The notes below the pieces were generated by a model. The model made no database searches, was not told where the DNA came from, and worked only from the letters and a program-made list of their open reading frames with translations. A stretch of DNA of 10,583 bases from JAHJDO01 sp030671985 [NCBI: bacterium] (GTDB lineage Bacteria; JAHJDO01): positions 1-10,583 of the forward strand of contig DAOVHI010000040.1 of NCBI GenBank assembly GCA_030671985.1, read 5' to 3'. Position numbers and translations under genes: made by a program. Below are positions 1-6,369 of the stretch, piece after piece; position 1 is the stretch's first letter; each line of letters starts with the position of its first letter.

Positions 1-213
1 TATTGTATGTCTGGTTATTTTAGAATAATTAAACGTTGCTGCGATAACTAGCCCAACGAATCCCAGCAAAAAGTATAAAAGCTGTTTTTTTGCATAGTTA
101 ATCTCAAGTGTGCTTGTGGCACTCTCGATAAATATTATACCAAGCAGACATAATATAATCGTTGTGAAAAATAAAATGAAATCGAAATTTTCCAGCAATC
201 TTCTATCAATCAC
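1..213 (-). CDS. rodA: RodA (SEDS-family cell-wall glycan polymerase), N-terminal part only
   Basis: RodA is the membrane-embedded SEDS glycosyltransferase that polymerises lipid II into glycan strands in the rod-elongation complex, working with a class B penicillin-binding protein. The window holds only its first 71 codons; the frame stays open to position 1. The start is a GTG at 211-213, which overlaps the last 8 bases of rsmE and has AAAGG (222-226) eight bases upstream. The peptide opens with VIDRRLLENFDFIL, the typical RodA beginning (MIDRRLL-NFDW in relatives), followed by a first hydrophobic helix (about residues 12-30) ending in FIESATS, where relatives have the IYSAT-like sequence. 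A basic loop (YAKKQLLYF) leads into a second helix (about 46-61). The overlap with rsmE suggests translational coupling. FtsW is the main alternative, but the N-terminus fits RodA better. The catalytic loop lies outside the window. Confidence 0.85.
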   Translation of the reverse strand, partial: MIDRRLLENFDFILFFTTIILCLLGIIFIESATSTLEINYAKKQLLYFLLGFVGLVIAATFNYSKITRHTI

Positions 214-961
214 AACCTATGCCTTTTACCAATTCATAATTCAGCACACTCATTAAGTATATTGCCGCAGTTTCGCTTCGCAGTATGCGGGCTCCAAGAG
301 AAACAGATATCCCTCCCAAATCCCTTATTGCTTTCACTTCCTCGTAATCAAACCCGCCTTCCGGACCTATAAAAACTGCAATTGGATCATTAGTGCTCTT
401 TTTGCGAAATATAGATTTAATATTGATTTTATTTTCCTCTTCCCATGGCACTATACAAAAACAGCCCTCAGGTAAAGCCCTTAAACTGTCGCCTATCGAC
501 ATCAAATCAAAAACCTTTGGAACAACTATTCTTCCGGATTGTTCTGATGCTCCTTCGGCTATCTTCTGCCACCTCTCAACCTGTTTCTTTGAGCGATCTT
601 CTTTAGGTATAGCAACACTTCTCCTTGTAATAATCGGATGAATTTCAAAGACTCCAAGTTCCGTCGCTTTTTGAATAACAAGATCAGTGTTTTTGTTCTT
701 CAATACACTCTGATATAGACAAATTTTAGCCGGTAATTCCTTGTTCTCTTCTTTTAACAGAACAATAATTCTTAGCTTCAGACATTTGTCCCCAACATCC
801 TCAATTAATGCTTCCCATACGTTGTTGATTTTATCAACTATAAGAATGGAGTCTCCCGTTTTAAGCCTTAACACATCTATTAGATAGTGAAACCTATTCT
901 GCGCTAAATTTATGAGTTCACCCTGCCTGATCGTATCAACGTCAAGAAAGATTCTTTTCAT
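206..961 (-). CDS. rsmE: RsmE, 16S rRNA (uracil-1498-N3)-methyltransferase
   Basis: RsmE methylates N3 of U1498 in 16S rRNA within the assembled 30S subunit, using S-adenosylmethionine. The 251-aa length is normal for the family. Residues 1-70 form the PUA-like RNA-binding part (RFHYLIDVLRLKTGD, 23-37). The rest is the SPOUT methyltransferase with its trefoil-knot motifs: QKATELGV (97-104), RWQKIAEGASEQSGR (130-144), FIGPEGGF (197-204) and SLGARILRSETAA (221-233), all intact. The start at 961 matches the usual N-terminus (MKRIF-D). No Shine-Dalgarno site is visible, and an extended -10 box lies only 10 bases upstream of the ATG, so the mRNA may be nearly leaderless. It overlaps rodA by 8 bases and probably forms one transcript with it. 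The upstream side appears rebuilt by an inserted block (see the 23-bp repeats). Confidence 0.96.
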   Translation of the reverse strand: MKRIFLDVDTIRQGELINLAQNRFHYLIDVLRLKTGDSILIVDKINNVWEALIEDVGDKCLKLRIIVLLKEENKELPAKICLYQSVLKNKNTDLVIQKATELGVFEIHPIITRRSVAIPKEDRSKKQVERWQKIAEGASEQSGRIVVPKVFDLMSIGDSLRALPEGCFCIVPWEEENKINIKSIFRKKSTNDPIAVFIGPEGGFDYEEVKAIRDLGGISVSLGARILRSETAAIYLMSVLNYELVKGIGCD

Positions 962-968
962 ATTGTGT

Positions 969-991
969 TTTATTGTAGCACACTTTCTTTA
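969..991. repeat. 23-bp perfect direct repeat, left copy
   Basis: This 23-bp sequence is identical, in the same orientation, to 3274-3296. Together the copies bracket about 2.28 kb (992-3273) holding the HEPN fragment, the HEPN-like gene and the KilA-N gene. The repeat contains the minus-strand extended -10 box of rsmE. A perfect match of this length at this distance is not expected by chance, so it most likely records an insertion or duplication event at the rsmE promoter. No terminal inverted repeat is visible just inside the boundaries. Confidence 0.85.
972..980 (-). promoter_or_regulatory. Extended -10 promoter box of rsmE-rodA
   Basis: On the minus strand the sequence reads TGCTACAAT, an extended -10 element (TGn plus TACAAT, five of six matches to TATAAT), with TACAAT at 972-977. 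The ATG of rsmE follows 10 bases later, so transcription would start about 3-5 bases before the start codon. No -35 hexamer is recognisable at 16-18 bases spacing (18 bases gives GATGTT). The same box occurs in the second copy of the 23-bp repeat, where a better -35 is present. This is a prediction from sequence only. Confidence 0.5.
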
Positions 992-1134
992 CGAAAACAT
1001 CTCTCTCAGCTTTCGCATTTGACGAAACCGTCCCTTTTTGAAAAGATTAAATTGGCTGACGATTTGTTGGATTTTGTTGGTATGATAAATAATGTGAGCA
1101 TAGTAACAAGATATCCTGAAGATTTACTCAAGTC
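992..1134 (+). pseudogene. Fragment of a HEPN-domain protein (C-terminal half), broken
   Basis: The plus-strand frame gives RKHLSQLSHLTKPSLFEKIK and continues with ADDLLDFVGMINNVSIVTRYPEDLLK. This resembles the middle and end of small stand-alone HEPN proteins, which have a histidine-leucine helix (HDL-x2-L), an acidic helix and then the hallmark TRYP-(D/E)-DL. Such proteins are usually 120-140 aa and often pair with a nucleotidyltransferase (MntA/HepT-like toxin-antitoxin modules). Here the first half is absent: resemblance begins right after the 23-bp repeat. The end is replaced by REP-like sequence from 1135, although the frame stays open to a stop at 1244-1246. No partner nucleotidyltransferase is present. 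It is therefore read as a relic rather than a functional gene. The assignment rests on remembered family patterns, mainly the RYPEDL motif. Confidence 0.5.
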
Positions 1135-1183
1135 TGTCATTACGAGGAGTTCCGAAAGCTTTCGGGGGGATTTGGCAATCTCG
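1135..1183. repeat. REP-like palindromic element A
   Basis: The element opens with TGTCATTACGAGGAG and closes with GGCAATCTCG, the layout of a widespread dispersed repeat (TGTCATTGCGAGGAG...GGCAATCTC) seen in many bacterial genomes. It contains a perfect 14-bp palindrome at 1152-1165 (CCGAAAG/CTTTCGG). It replaces the expected C-terminus of the HEPN fragment and is followed directly by element B. Confidence 0.65.
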
Positions 1184-1186
1184 CTT

Positions 1187-1216
1187 GTCATTCTGCGGCT
1201 TGACCGCAGAATCCAG
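1187..1216. repeat. REP-like palindromic element B (9-bp stem)
   Basis: Positions 1190-1212 form a perfect 9-bp stem (ATTCTGCGG/CCGCAGAAT) with a 5-base loop (CTTGA). The flanks GTC and CCAG match the common dispersed palindrome GTCATTC...GAATCCAG found in many environmental bacterial genomes. It lies 3 bases after element A. There is no T-tract on either side, so it is not a classical intrinsic terminator, though the stem could stabilise the 3' end of the minus-strand transcript that ends at 1288. Positions 1217-1287 hold no recognisable feature. Confidence 0.65.
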
Positions 1217-1287
1217 ATGGTTAATGATTTGTGTGTGGTTTTTTGAGGAAAGGTTGCTGTGTCGTTTTATCTTAAGATTTGCCACTT

Positions 1288-2256
1288 TTACCTGTTGTTA
1301 ATTTTTTGTTTTAGTAAAGCAATAACTTTTAATGAACCTTCAATACCATTAAGGATTTGGCTCAATTCAACTTTGTCCTCGGCAATATTTCCATGAACTA
1401 AATCATTTCGTATTTTTCTTAATGAATTTGTAGCATTTATGTGAGGCTGTAGAGATTTAGATTCTGCTTTTGATAAAGTCAGAGGAGTAACAAGGTTCAA
1501 CATTGAATTGAATGTTAGTTCATCTCGTAAAGCTTTTATCTTGGAGTTACTGAAACCGAATGCTTTTAAAGCAGTCTTTAGGTACTGTCTCAATATTGTT
1601 TCAATTAAAATAGATGCTTCAATAACTGCTGTCTTCTTGTGTCTGTTGTTAATTTTCGTTCGTATTCTTAAAACCTCAATTATTTCATCCTGAGGAAATT
1701 GTTCTTCGTAAATTGCTTCCTGAAGTTTCTTCCATTTTTCTTTATCTATTAGCTGGGCTCTCTTAAAAAGCGGGTTTAGTTTTCTTCTGCCTTTTTGAAT
1801 TTTAGGTCTAAATTTTATAGGCTCTGAACCGTCCAAAGACCACGTGATTTTTTTGCCATTGAAACTGTCACTATTATAAAACTGCTCAAGAGTCATAGGT
1901 GACTCAAGAAATAAATTTTTAATATTTGCAGTATAAAGAAGTAAGGACTCAGTTTTTTGGATAACTTCTAGATAGTAATTGTATATTTTGTTGGCTAACT
2001 CAGTGGAGAGTTTGCCTGAAGTTGTTAAACCTTTTTCGATGTTAGCAGAAACGGGAGAAATATGTATTTCGAGGATTGCCTCCCATATTATGCCACGTTC
2101 ATCTTTGCTGTCTCCAATTGGAGACAGGTAAATGAATGCATTTGCTCCTGCGAGAGGGAAAATAAGTGGAGACGCGTAGTCATTTTTGTCCAAATTCCAA
2201 GTGCCGAACATGGGAATTTTAATTTTTTTCTTTATTATCAGTTTTTCTGTAGTCAT
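1288..2256 (-). CDS. Uncharacterised 322-aa protein with HEPN-like C-terminal domain
   Basis: The whole protein is not a family I can name. The C-terminal third (about 205-318) is helical, with a helix IEASILIETILRQYL (212-226) and, near the end, LRKIRNDLVHGN (279-290). R283-N284-x3-H288 fits the HEPN motif R-(polar)-x-H that forms the RNase active site in many toxins and abortive-infection proteins. The first 110 residues look beta-rich, then helical (SPLIFPLAGANAFIYLSP, 29-46), and a basic linker (KIQKGRRKL, 152-160) joins the two halves. No signal peptide or membrane helix is seen. The ATG at 2256 is preceded by only a weak GAG at short distance. It lies downstream of the KilA-N gene on the same strand but behind a likely terminator. 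An RNA-targeting or RNA-binding role is an inference. Non-toxic HEPN-like domains also carry this motif, so activity is not proven. Confidence 0.7.
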   Translation of the reverse strand: MTTEKLIIKKKIKIPMFGTWNLDKNDYASPLIFPLAGANAFIYLSPIGDSKDERGIIWEAILEIHISPVSANIEKGLTTSGKLSTELANKIYNYYLEVIQKTESLLLYTANIKNLFLESPMTLEQFYNSDSFNGKKITWSLDGSEPIKFRPKIQKGRRKLNPLFKRAQLIDKEKWKKLQEAIYEEQFPQDEIIEVLRIRTKINNRHKKTAVIEASILIETILRQYLKTALKAFGFSNSKIKALRDELTFNSMLNLVTPLTLSKAESKSLQPHINATNSLRKIRNDLVHGNIAEDKVELSQILNGIEGSLKVIALLKQKINNR

Positions 2257-2335
2257 TTTTTCTCAAGACCAACATTAATTATTGAACAGTCACTTCTACT
2301 CTAATATTACCTTACCTCAAATTGCTTAAAACCTC

Positions 2336-2371
2336 AATAAAAAGGAAAAAGGGCGGAGGCAAGCCCCGCCC
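2336..2371 (-). terminator. Probable intrinsic terminator of the KilA-N gene, built from a GC-rich palindrome
   Basis: Read on the minus strand, a GC-rich hairpin (2371-2351, GGGCGG paired with CCGCCC plus an inner GGC/GCC with one bulged base) is followed by TTTTTCCTTTTTATT (2350-2336). This is the form of a rho-independent terminator, 57 bases after the KilA-N stop codon. The hairpin with its flank CCCCTACAAT also resembles a common dispersed repeat (GGGCGGGGC...GCCCCGCCCCTACAA), so a REP-like element appears to serve as the terminator. Between it and position 2256 (2257-2335) only an upstream leader for the HEPN-like gene is expected; no clear promoter was found. Confidence 0.6.
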
Positions 2372-2428
2372 CTACAATATGAAAATCGGGGAATGACCTG
2401 AAAGAAAAATAACTTCTTCATTTCTCGA

Positions 2429-3247
2429 TTACTTTCCATTACCGCCCTTCAAACGCATTGATGTCGTTTCTTGAGTAAGTAATTTCATTTGATGAATTGC
2501 GATTTTGTTTAGCTTTATCAAACGTTTATTCTGCGGAAGTTCTTCATTGATAAAAAGTGCATTTAAGTTTTCAAGATTCGATAGACATACCAGTTGAGTG
2601 ACATTTGCATAATCGCGAATGTTGCCTTTCTTGTCGGTGTTTTTTTCTCGCCAATCTCTGGCAGTCATGCCGAAAAGAGCAATATTTAAAACATCAGCTT
2701 CCGAAGCATAAAGGAGATTAATTTGATTTTTGGTCAACTCATGGGGAATGAGATTTTCTTTAATGGCGTCTGTATGAATCCGATAATTAATTCTTGCCAA
2801 ATTGCGTTTAATGTCCCAGCCAAGTTGTTTTTGTTCCGCTTCTTTTAGTCTTTGAAATTCCTTGATGAGATATATTTTAAACTCAGCGCTAATCCACATT
2901 CCAAATTCAAAGGCGATATCCTTGTGGGCATATGTCCCTCCATATCTGCCGACTTTTGCTATAAGTCCTATTGCATTCGTTTTGGCCGTCCATTCTTTCA
3001 CGCTGATTTTATAATTGTTTAAGCCTGACTGATTTCTAATTATGGCATATTCGCCATAATTAAAATTGGGATTATATAGTCGCTCCCATATTCCAAGAAA
3101 CTCAACAGTGTTTCTATTTCGAAGCCAGTCTGAAATAAAAAAATCTCCATCTTTTGCTTTCAACATATCAGTAAGAGAAATATAGTCTTCATCATTCAAC
3201 GAAATTATGTTTATCTCTGTATTTTTAACACTTATTTTTCTTGTCAT
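2429..3247 (-). CDS. KilA-N domain DNA-binding protein
   Basis: KilA-N is a DNA-binding domain first described in phage P1 KilA and common in phages, large DNA viruses and bacterial accessory genes. This 272-aa protein matches the bacterial chromosomal type over its whole length: DYISLTDMLK (21-30), SDWLRNRNTVEFLGIWE (39-55), then RYGGTYAHKDIAFEFGMWIS (101-120) and AEFKIYLIKEFQRLK (121-135). A conserved C-terminal part follows (NYRIHTDAIKENLIP, 154-168; ALFGMTARDWR, 190-200; NKIAIHQMK, 247-255). The length is usual for this group. The function is unknown; the C-terminal half may contact a partner. Translation starts at 3247, behind a weak site (GTGGGTG). Its promoter lies in the right copy of the 23-bp repeat, back-to-back with the helicase promoter. 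Self-regulation at that site is plausible but not shown. Confidence 0.88.
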   Translation of the reverse strand: MTRKISVKNTEINIISLNDEDYISLTDMLKAKDGDFFISDWLRNRNTVEFLGIWERLYNPNFNYGEYAIIRNQSGLNNYKISVKEWTAKTNAIGLIAKVGRYGGTYAHKDIAFEFGMWISAEFKIYLIKEFQRLKEAEQKQLGWDIKRNLARINYRIHTDAIKENLIPHELTKNQINLLYASEADVLNIALFGMTARDWREKNTDKKGNIRDYANVTQLVCLSNLENLNALFINEELPQNKRLIKLNKIAIHQMKLLTQETTSMRLKGGNGK

Positions 3248-3273
3248 ATTTCACACCCACTTTGTTATTGATG

Positions 3274-3296
3274 TTTATTGTAGCACACTTTCTTTA
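3274..3296. repeat. 23-bp perfect direct repeat, right copy
   Basis: Identical in sequence and orientation to 969-991. This copy keeps a plausible -35 partner (minus strand GGGACA at 3301-3306), which the left copy lacks. That suggests it is the original promoter context of rsmE and that the left copy is the duplicated one. It is the right boundary of the accessory block. Confidence 0.85.
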
Positions 3297-3306
3297 TTGT
3301 TGTCCC
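3277..3306 (-). promoter_or_regulatory. Sigma70-type promoter of the KilA-N gene
   Basis: On the minus strand, GGGACA (3306-3301, four of six matches to TTGACA) is followed after 18 bases by TACAAT (3282-3277), with the extended -10 TG just before it. Transcription would start near 3270, giving a leader of about 23 bases before the ATG at 3247. It overlaps the region needed for the rightward helicase promoter, so the two may interfere. Confidence 0.55.
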
Positions 3307-3311
3307 CGTTT

Positions 3312-3322
3312 TGTGCTAATAT
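3312..3322 (+). promoter_or_regulatory. Extended -10 promoter of the helicase-nuclease gene (possibly leaderless)
   Basis: The plus strand reads TGTGCTAATAT, with TAATAT at 3317-3322 behind the extended TGC. It shares TGTGCTA with the two leftward boxes in the 23-bp repeats. The ATG at 3331 is 8 bases downstream, so transcription would begin almost at the start codon. No Shine-Dalgarno sequence is present in the 30 bases before it. The -35 region is weak (TTATTG at 17 bases). Confidence 0.5.
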
Positions 3323-3330
3323 ATTAAACT

Positions 3331-6300
3331 ATGTACAGCAATTATTATAATCAGCTAAACAAGAACCAAAAAGCGGTTGTTGATAATATTAGAGAACATG
3401 TTGTCGTGCTTGCCGGACCGGGTACAGGAAAGACACAGGTGCTTTCTGTAAGAACAGCAAATATACTAAAAAACCACAACGTTTCGCCATCAAATATCCT
3501 TATCTTGAGTTTTACTAATGCTGCCGCAGGAACCATCAGGGAGAGGCTTGTTGAGATCATTGGTACAGACGGCTATTTTGTAGAAGTTGGGACATATCAC
3601 AGCCTCGCAAATTCAATCATCGCTGAATCAGAGGAAGTATCCGAGACCTTTGGAGAAAAAATAGAGCTGCAGGATACAGAGAGAATCAAACTCATAAGAC
3701 ACATTCTGGATACACTTGATAATATCCCTGAAATCAGACCATTTAGAGCTCCTTATCATTATGAAAAGGAGATTGTTAAAAACATAAATATCCTAAAGAG
3801 AGAGAGTATCATGCCTGACGATTTTTCCAAATTACTAATAAATATCTCAGCTGACGGAGAGACTATTCAGGAAAAACATATTCCAAGACTTCACCTGTTT
3901 GGCAAGGTTTATAAAATGTATGAAGAGATCAAGAATGCAAAAGAAAAACAGGTTCTTGATGAGAGGGGAAGATATGATTTTGACGATATGATAATCATGG
4001 CAACCTATGTTTTGAATCATGAAAAAAATCTTGGCAAAAAATACAGGGAGAAATTCAGCTATATCATGGTGGACGAATTTCAGGATACGAACAAAGCCCA
4101 AATTAAGCTTCTTTTAAGTCTTATTGATCAAAAGAAAACTAATTTATGTGTGGTTGGCGATGATGACCAGTCAATATACAGATTTCAGGGCGCATCTATT
4201 GAAAATTTCAGGACAATAAAAGACAGCTTTAAGAATCTTACGCAGCTAACTCTTACAGAAAACTATCGCTCAACTCCCGAAATACTCAATATATCAAAAA
4301 AGCTTATAGAAAAAATCCCTTTTAGTGAGAGAATATCTCAAAAATCTTTGGTCCCGCACAAGAACTTCGAACGTAAAACAATAAAATCGCTAAGATTTAG
4401 TTCCATCAGAGAAGAGACGTCTTTCATTGTAGATAAGATTAAAAAACTTGTTAAAGAAAAACCCGTGGATGATCCATACAGCGATATAGCAATACTTCTT
4501 AGAGCAAGAAAAGACATACTGCCTATTATTGATGCGTTCCTGCAAACAGGAATTCCATATGTAACAGACGGCAAAGAGGATATAAGTACTCATCCGCGTG
4601 TCAGACAGCTGCTTTCAGCTCTGAACCTTGCAATAAATTCACATAATCCGGAACGTGCAGACAAGTATATATTTGAACTGCTCTCTTCAGATTATTTCGA
4701 GATAGACATAAGCGATATGACTAATTTACTGAGTTATGTAAGTTTAAAAAAGCGCCGCAATACAGAGAAACGAACCATTACGCTTTTTAATGAAATAATA
4801 TTAGAGCTTCCATTGCCTATTACCCTTAAAAACCCTCTAAAACTGCATAGATTCTCACGGACAATTCAAAGACTTATCAAGGATTCCAGAGCACGTCCGG
4901 TTCATCAGCTAATACTCCAGTATATAAAGGATTCCGGAATGCTGGAGTTTATATTAGCGCGATATGAAAAAGACCAAATATTAAGAGTAAGAGATTTAAG
5001 AGCAGTCTCTTCTTTTATTGAGTATGTAAAGGAACAGACAACAGCTAATCCATTAATGACAATTACGGATCTAATGGAAGATATTAATTTACAGCAATCC
5101 TACGGCATAGGAATTCAAGGCATACTCGCAAGTTCTCATCAGAAAGGGGTCAGGGTCCTGACAGCTCACAGCGCGAAGGGGACTGAATTCCATACTGTCT
5201 TTATCCCTTTCTGTATTCATGATAAAAAATGGCCTAAAAAACTAATTACAGATCTAATCCCTATTCCGCAAACGATTCTTCGGTCACCTGAAAAGAAAGA
5301 TACAAAGAAACTACATGTATTTGATGAAATAAGACTATTCTACGTAGCGTGTACAAGAGCTAAAGCAAACTTGTTTTTCACTGCCGCTCCGATACAAAAA
5401 GACATTCCAAGCATGTTTCTTAAAAATATGAACATTGAGCCTCAACCATGCCTCATCCCCGAAGAACAGGTTCTTCGATTTTCGATAGATACAGTGAAGG
5501 AACGTCCTCCATTTTTGCAGACAGGTGAAATTCTCAAGGACTATGTAAAATTCATAACCCTAAATCCGACAAATGTTAATGATTATATAAGATGTAAGCG
5601 ATATTTTCTTTATAACAATCTATTAATGCTTCCAAGCGAACTTATGGAAGGCCAGGTATTTGGGATTTGTGTTCACAAGGCATTAAGTAAAGTCTATCAG
5701 GAATACAAAAAGAGACAAAGCCTCCCTGAATTTGATATTTTTGAGAATGTTTTTAAGACGTGTCTGAAAAATATATCTTCGGGGAAAAGAATAGAACAGG
5801 GCTGTCTTGGGAAGATTGGCGAGCTCAGAACTTGGTATCAAAAAAAGGCGGAAGGCCGCGCGTCTGTTTTGTTCGTAGAAAAAAGTCTTGGGATACTCAT
5901 AAATGAGAATATTCCATTTGCAGGCAGATTTGACAGAATAGATATAGTCGGAAACAATAGAAATGTGTGCGTTATTGATTACAAAACAGGAAATGCTTAC
6001 GTGCATATAAAAAGCATCACGGACAACAATGACCCTCTTAACAAAAACTGCGACTCATATCTTCATCAGCTGATAGCCTATAAATTAATACTGGAAAATC
6101 AACCCGATCCTTATAAAGTAACATCATGCAAACTTGAGTTTTTGGAACCCTCAAAAAAAACAATCAAAAAATACAATATAGAAGAAGGAGAATACAAAAC
6201 ACTTGAGCTTACAATAACCGATAAAATGGCAGAAGATATGAAAAAGCTCATTATTGACGTGTGGCAAAGAATACACAATCTTGAATTTGAGAAATTAGCA

Positions 6301-6360
6301 AAATACGATAAGAAAAAATGTGAGAATTGTAATTTTAGAAGTGTGTGCTGGGAAGTGTGA
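3331..6360 (+). CDS. UvrD/PcrA-like helicase fused to an Fe-S PD-(D/E)XK nuclease
   Basis: This is a single-chain superfamily 1A 3'-5' DNA helicase with a RecB/AddB-type nuclease, 1009 aa. Helicase motifs are complete: Q motif LNKNQKAVVDN (9-19), Walker A AGPGTGKT (28-35), motif Ia ILSFTNAAAG (58-67), VDEFQD (247-252), VGDDDQSIYRFQGA (275-288), LTENYRS (308-314), VRVLTAHSAKGTEF (607-620) and FYVACTRAKANLF (670-682). The nuclease follows: GICVH (778-782), GRFDRID (865-871), VIDYKTG (881-887; D883 and K885 catalytic) and QLIAY (913-917). Cysteines C755, C997, C1000 and C1006 match the four ligands of the 4Fe-4S cluster in AddB and related nucleases. A role in double-strand break end processing, repair or degradation of foreign DNA is inferred. 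No AddA, RecC or AdnA partner is in the window. The start fits the family although no ribosome site is seen. It converges with the operon to its right, with 9 bases between stop codons. Confidence 0.95.
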   Translation: MYSNYYNQLNKNQKAVVDNIREHVVVLAGPGTGKTQVLSVRTANILKNHNVSPSNILILSFTNAAAGTIRERLVEIIGTDGYFVEVGTYHSLANSIIAESEEVSETFGEKIELQDTERIKLIRHILDTLDNIPEIRPFRAPYHYEKEIVKNINILKRESIMPDDFSKLLINISADGETIQEKHIPRLHLFGKVYKMYEEIKNAKEKQVLDERGRYDFDDMIIMATYVLNHEKNLGKKYREKFSYIMVDEFQDTNKAQIKLLLSLIDQKKTNLCVVGDDDQSIYRFQGASIENFRTIKDSFKNLTQLTLTENYRSTPEILNISKKLIEKIPFSERISQKSLVPHKNFERKTIKSLRFSSIREETSFIVDKIKKLVKEKPVDDPYSDIAILLRARKDILPIIDAFLQTGIPYVTDGKEDISTHPRVRQLLSALNLAINSHNPERADKYIFELLSSDYFEIDISDMTNLLSYVSLKKRRNTEKRTITLFNEIILELPLPITLKNPLKLHRFSRTIQRLIKDSRARPVHQLILQYIKDSGMLEFILARYEKDQILRVRDLRAVSSFIEYVKEQTTANPLMTITDLMEDINLQQSYGIGIQGILASSHQKGVRVLTAHSAKGTEFHTVFIPFCIHDKKWPKKLITDLIPIPQTILRSPEKKDTKKLHVFDEIRLFYVACTRAKANLFFTAAPIQKDIPSMFLKNMNIEPQPCLIPEEQVLRFSIDTVKERPPFLQTGEILKDYVKFITLNPTNVNDYIRCKRYFLYNNLLMLPSELMEGQVFGICVHKALSKVYQEYKKRQSLPEFDIFENVFKTCLKNISSGKRIEQGCLGKIGELRTWYQKKAEGRASVLFVEKSLGILINENIPFAGRFDRIDIVGNNRNVCVIDYKTGNAYVHIKSITDNNDPLNKNCDSYLHQLIAYKLILENQPDPYKVTSCKLEFLEPSKKTIKKYNIEEGEYKTLELTITDKMAEDMKKLIIDVWQRIHNLEFEKLAKYDKKKCENCNFRSVCWEV

Positions 6361-6369
6361 AATATTTTG

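Noticed and set aside
1190-1212. Intrinsic terminator of the HEPN-like gene
   Set aside because: The stem is strong, but no T-tract follows on either strand and it is about 75 bases past the stop codon.
965-1246. A 93-codon plus-strand frame starting with GTG as an intact gene
   Set aside because: Its first nine codons are the 23-bp repeat and adjoining rsmE promoter, and its end is REP-like sequence; only 992-1134 resembles a protein family, so it is listed as a fragment.
992-3273. A transposon with terminal inverted repeats
   Set aside because: The ends just inside the 23-bp repeats (CGAAAACATC and, on the other strand, CATCAATAAC) are not inverted copies, and no transposase is encoded.
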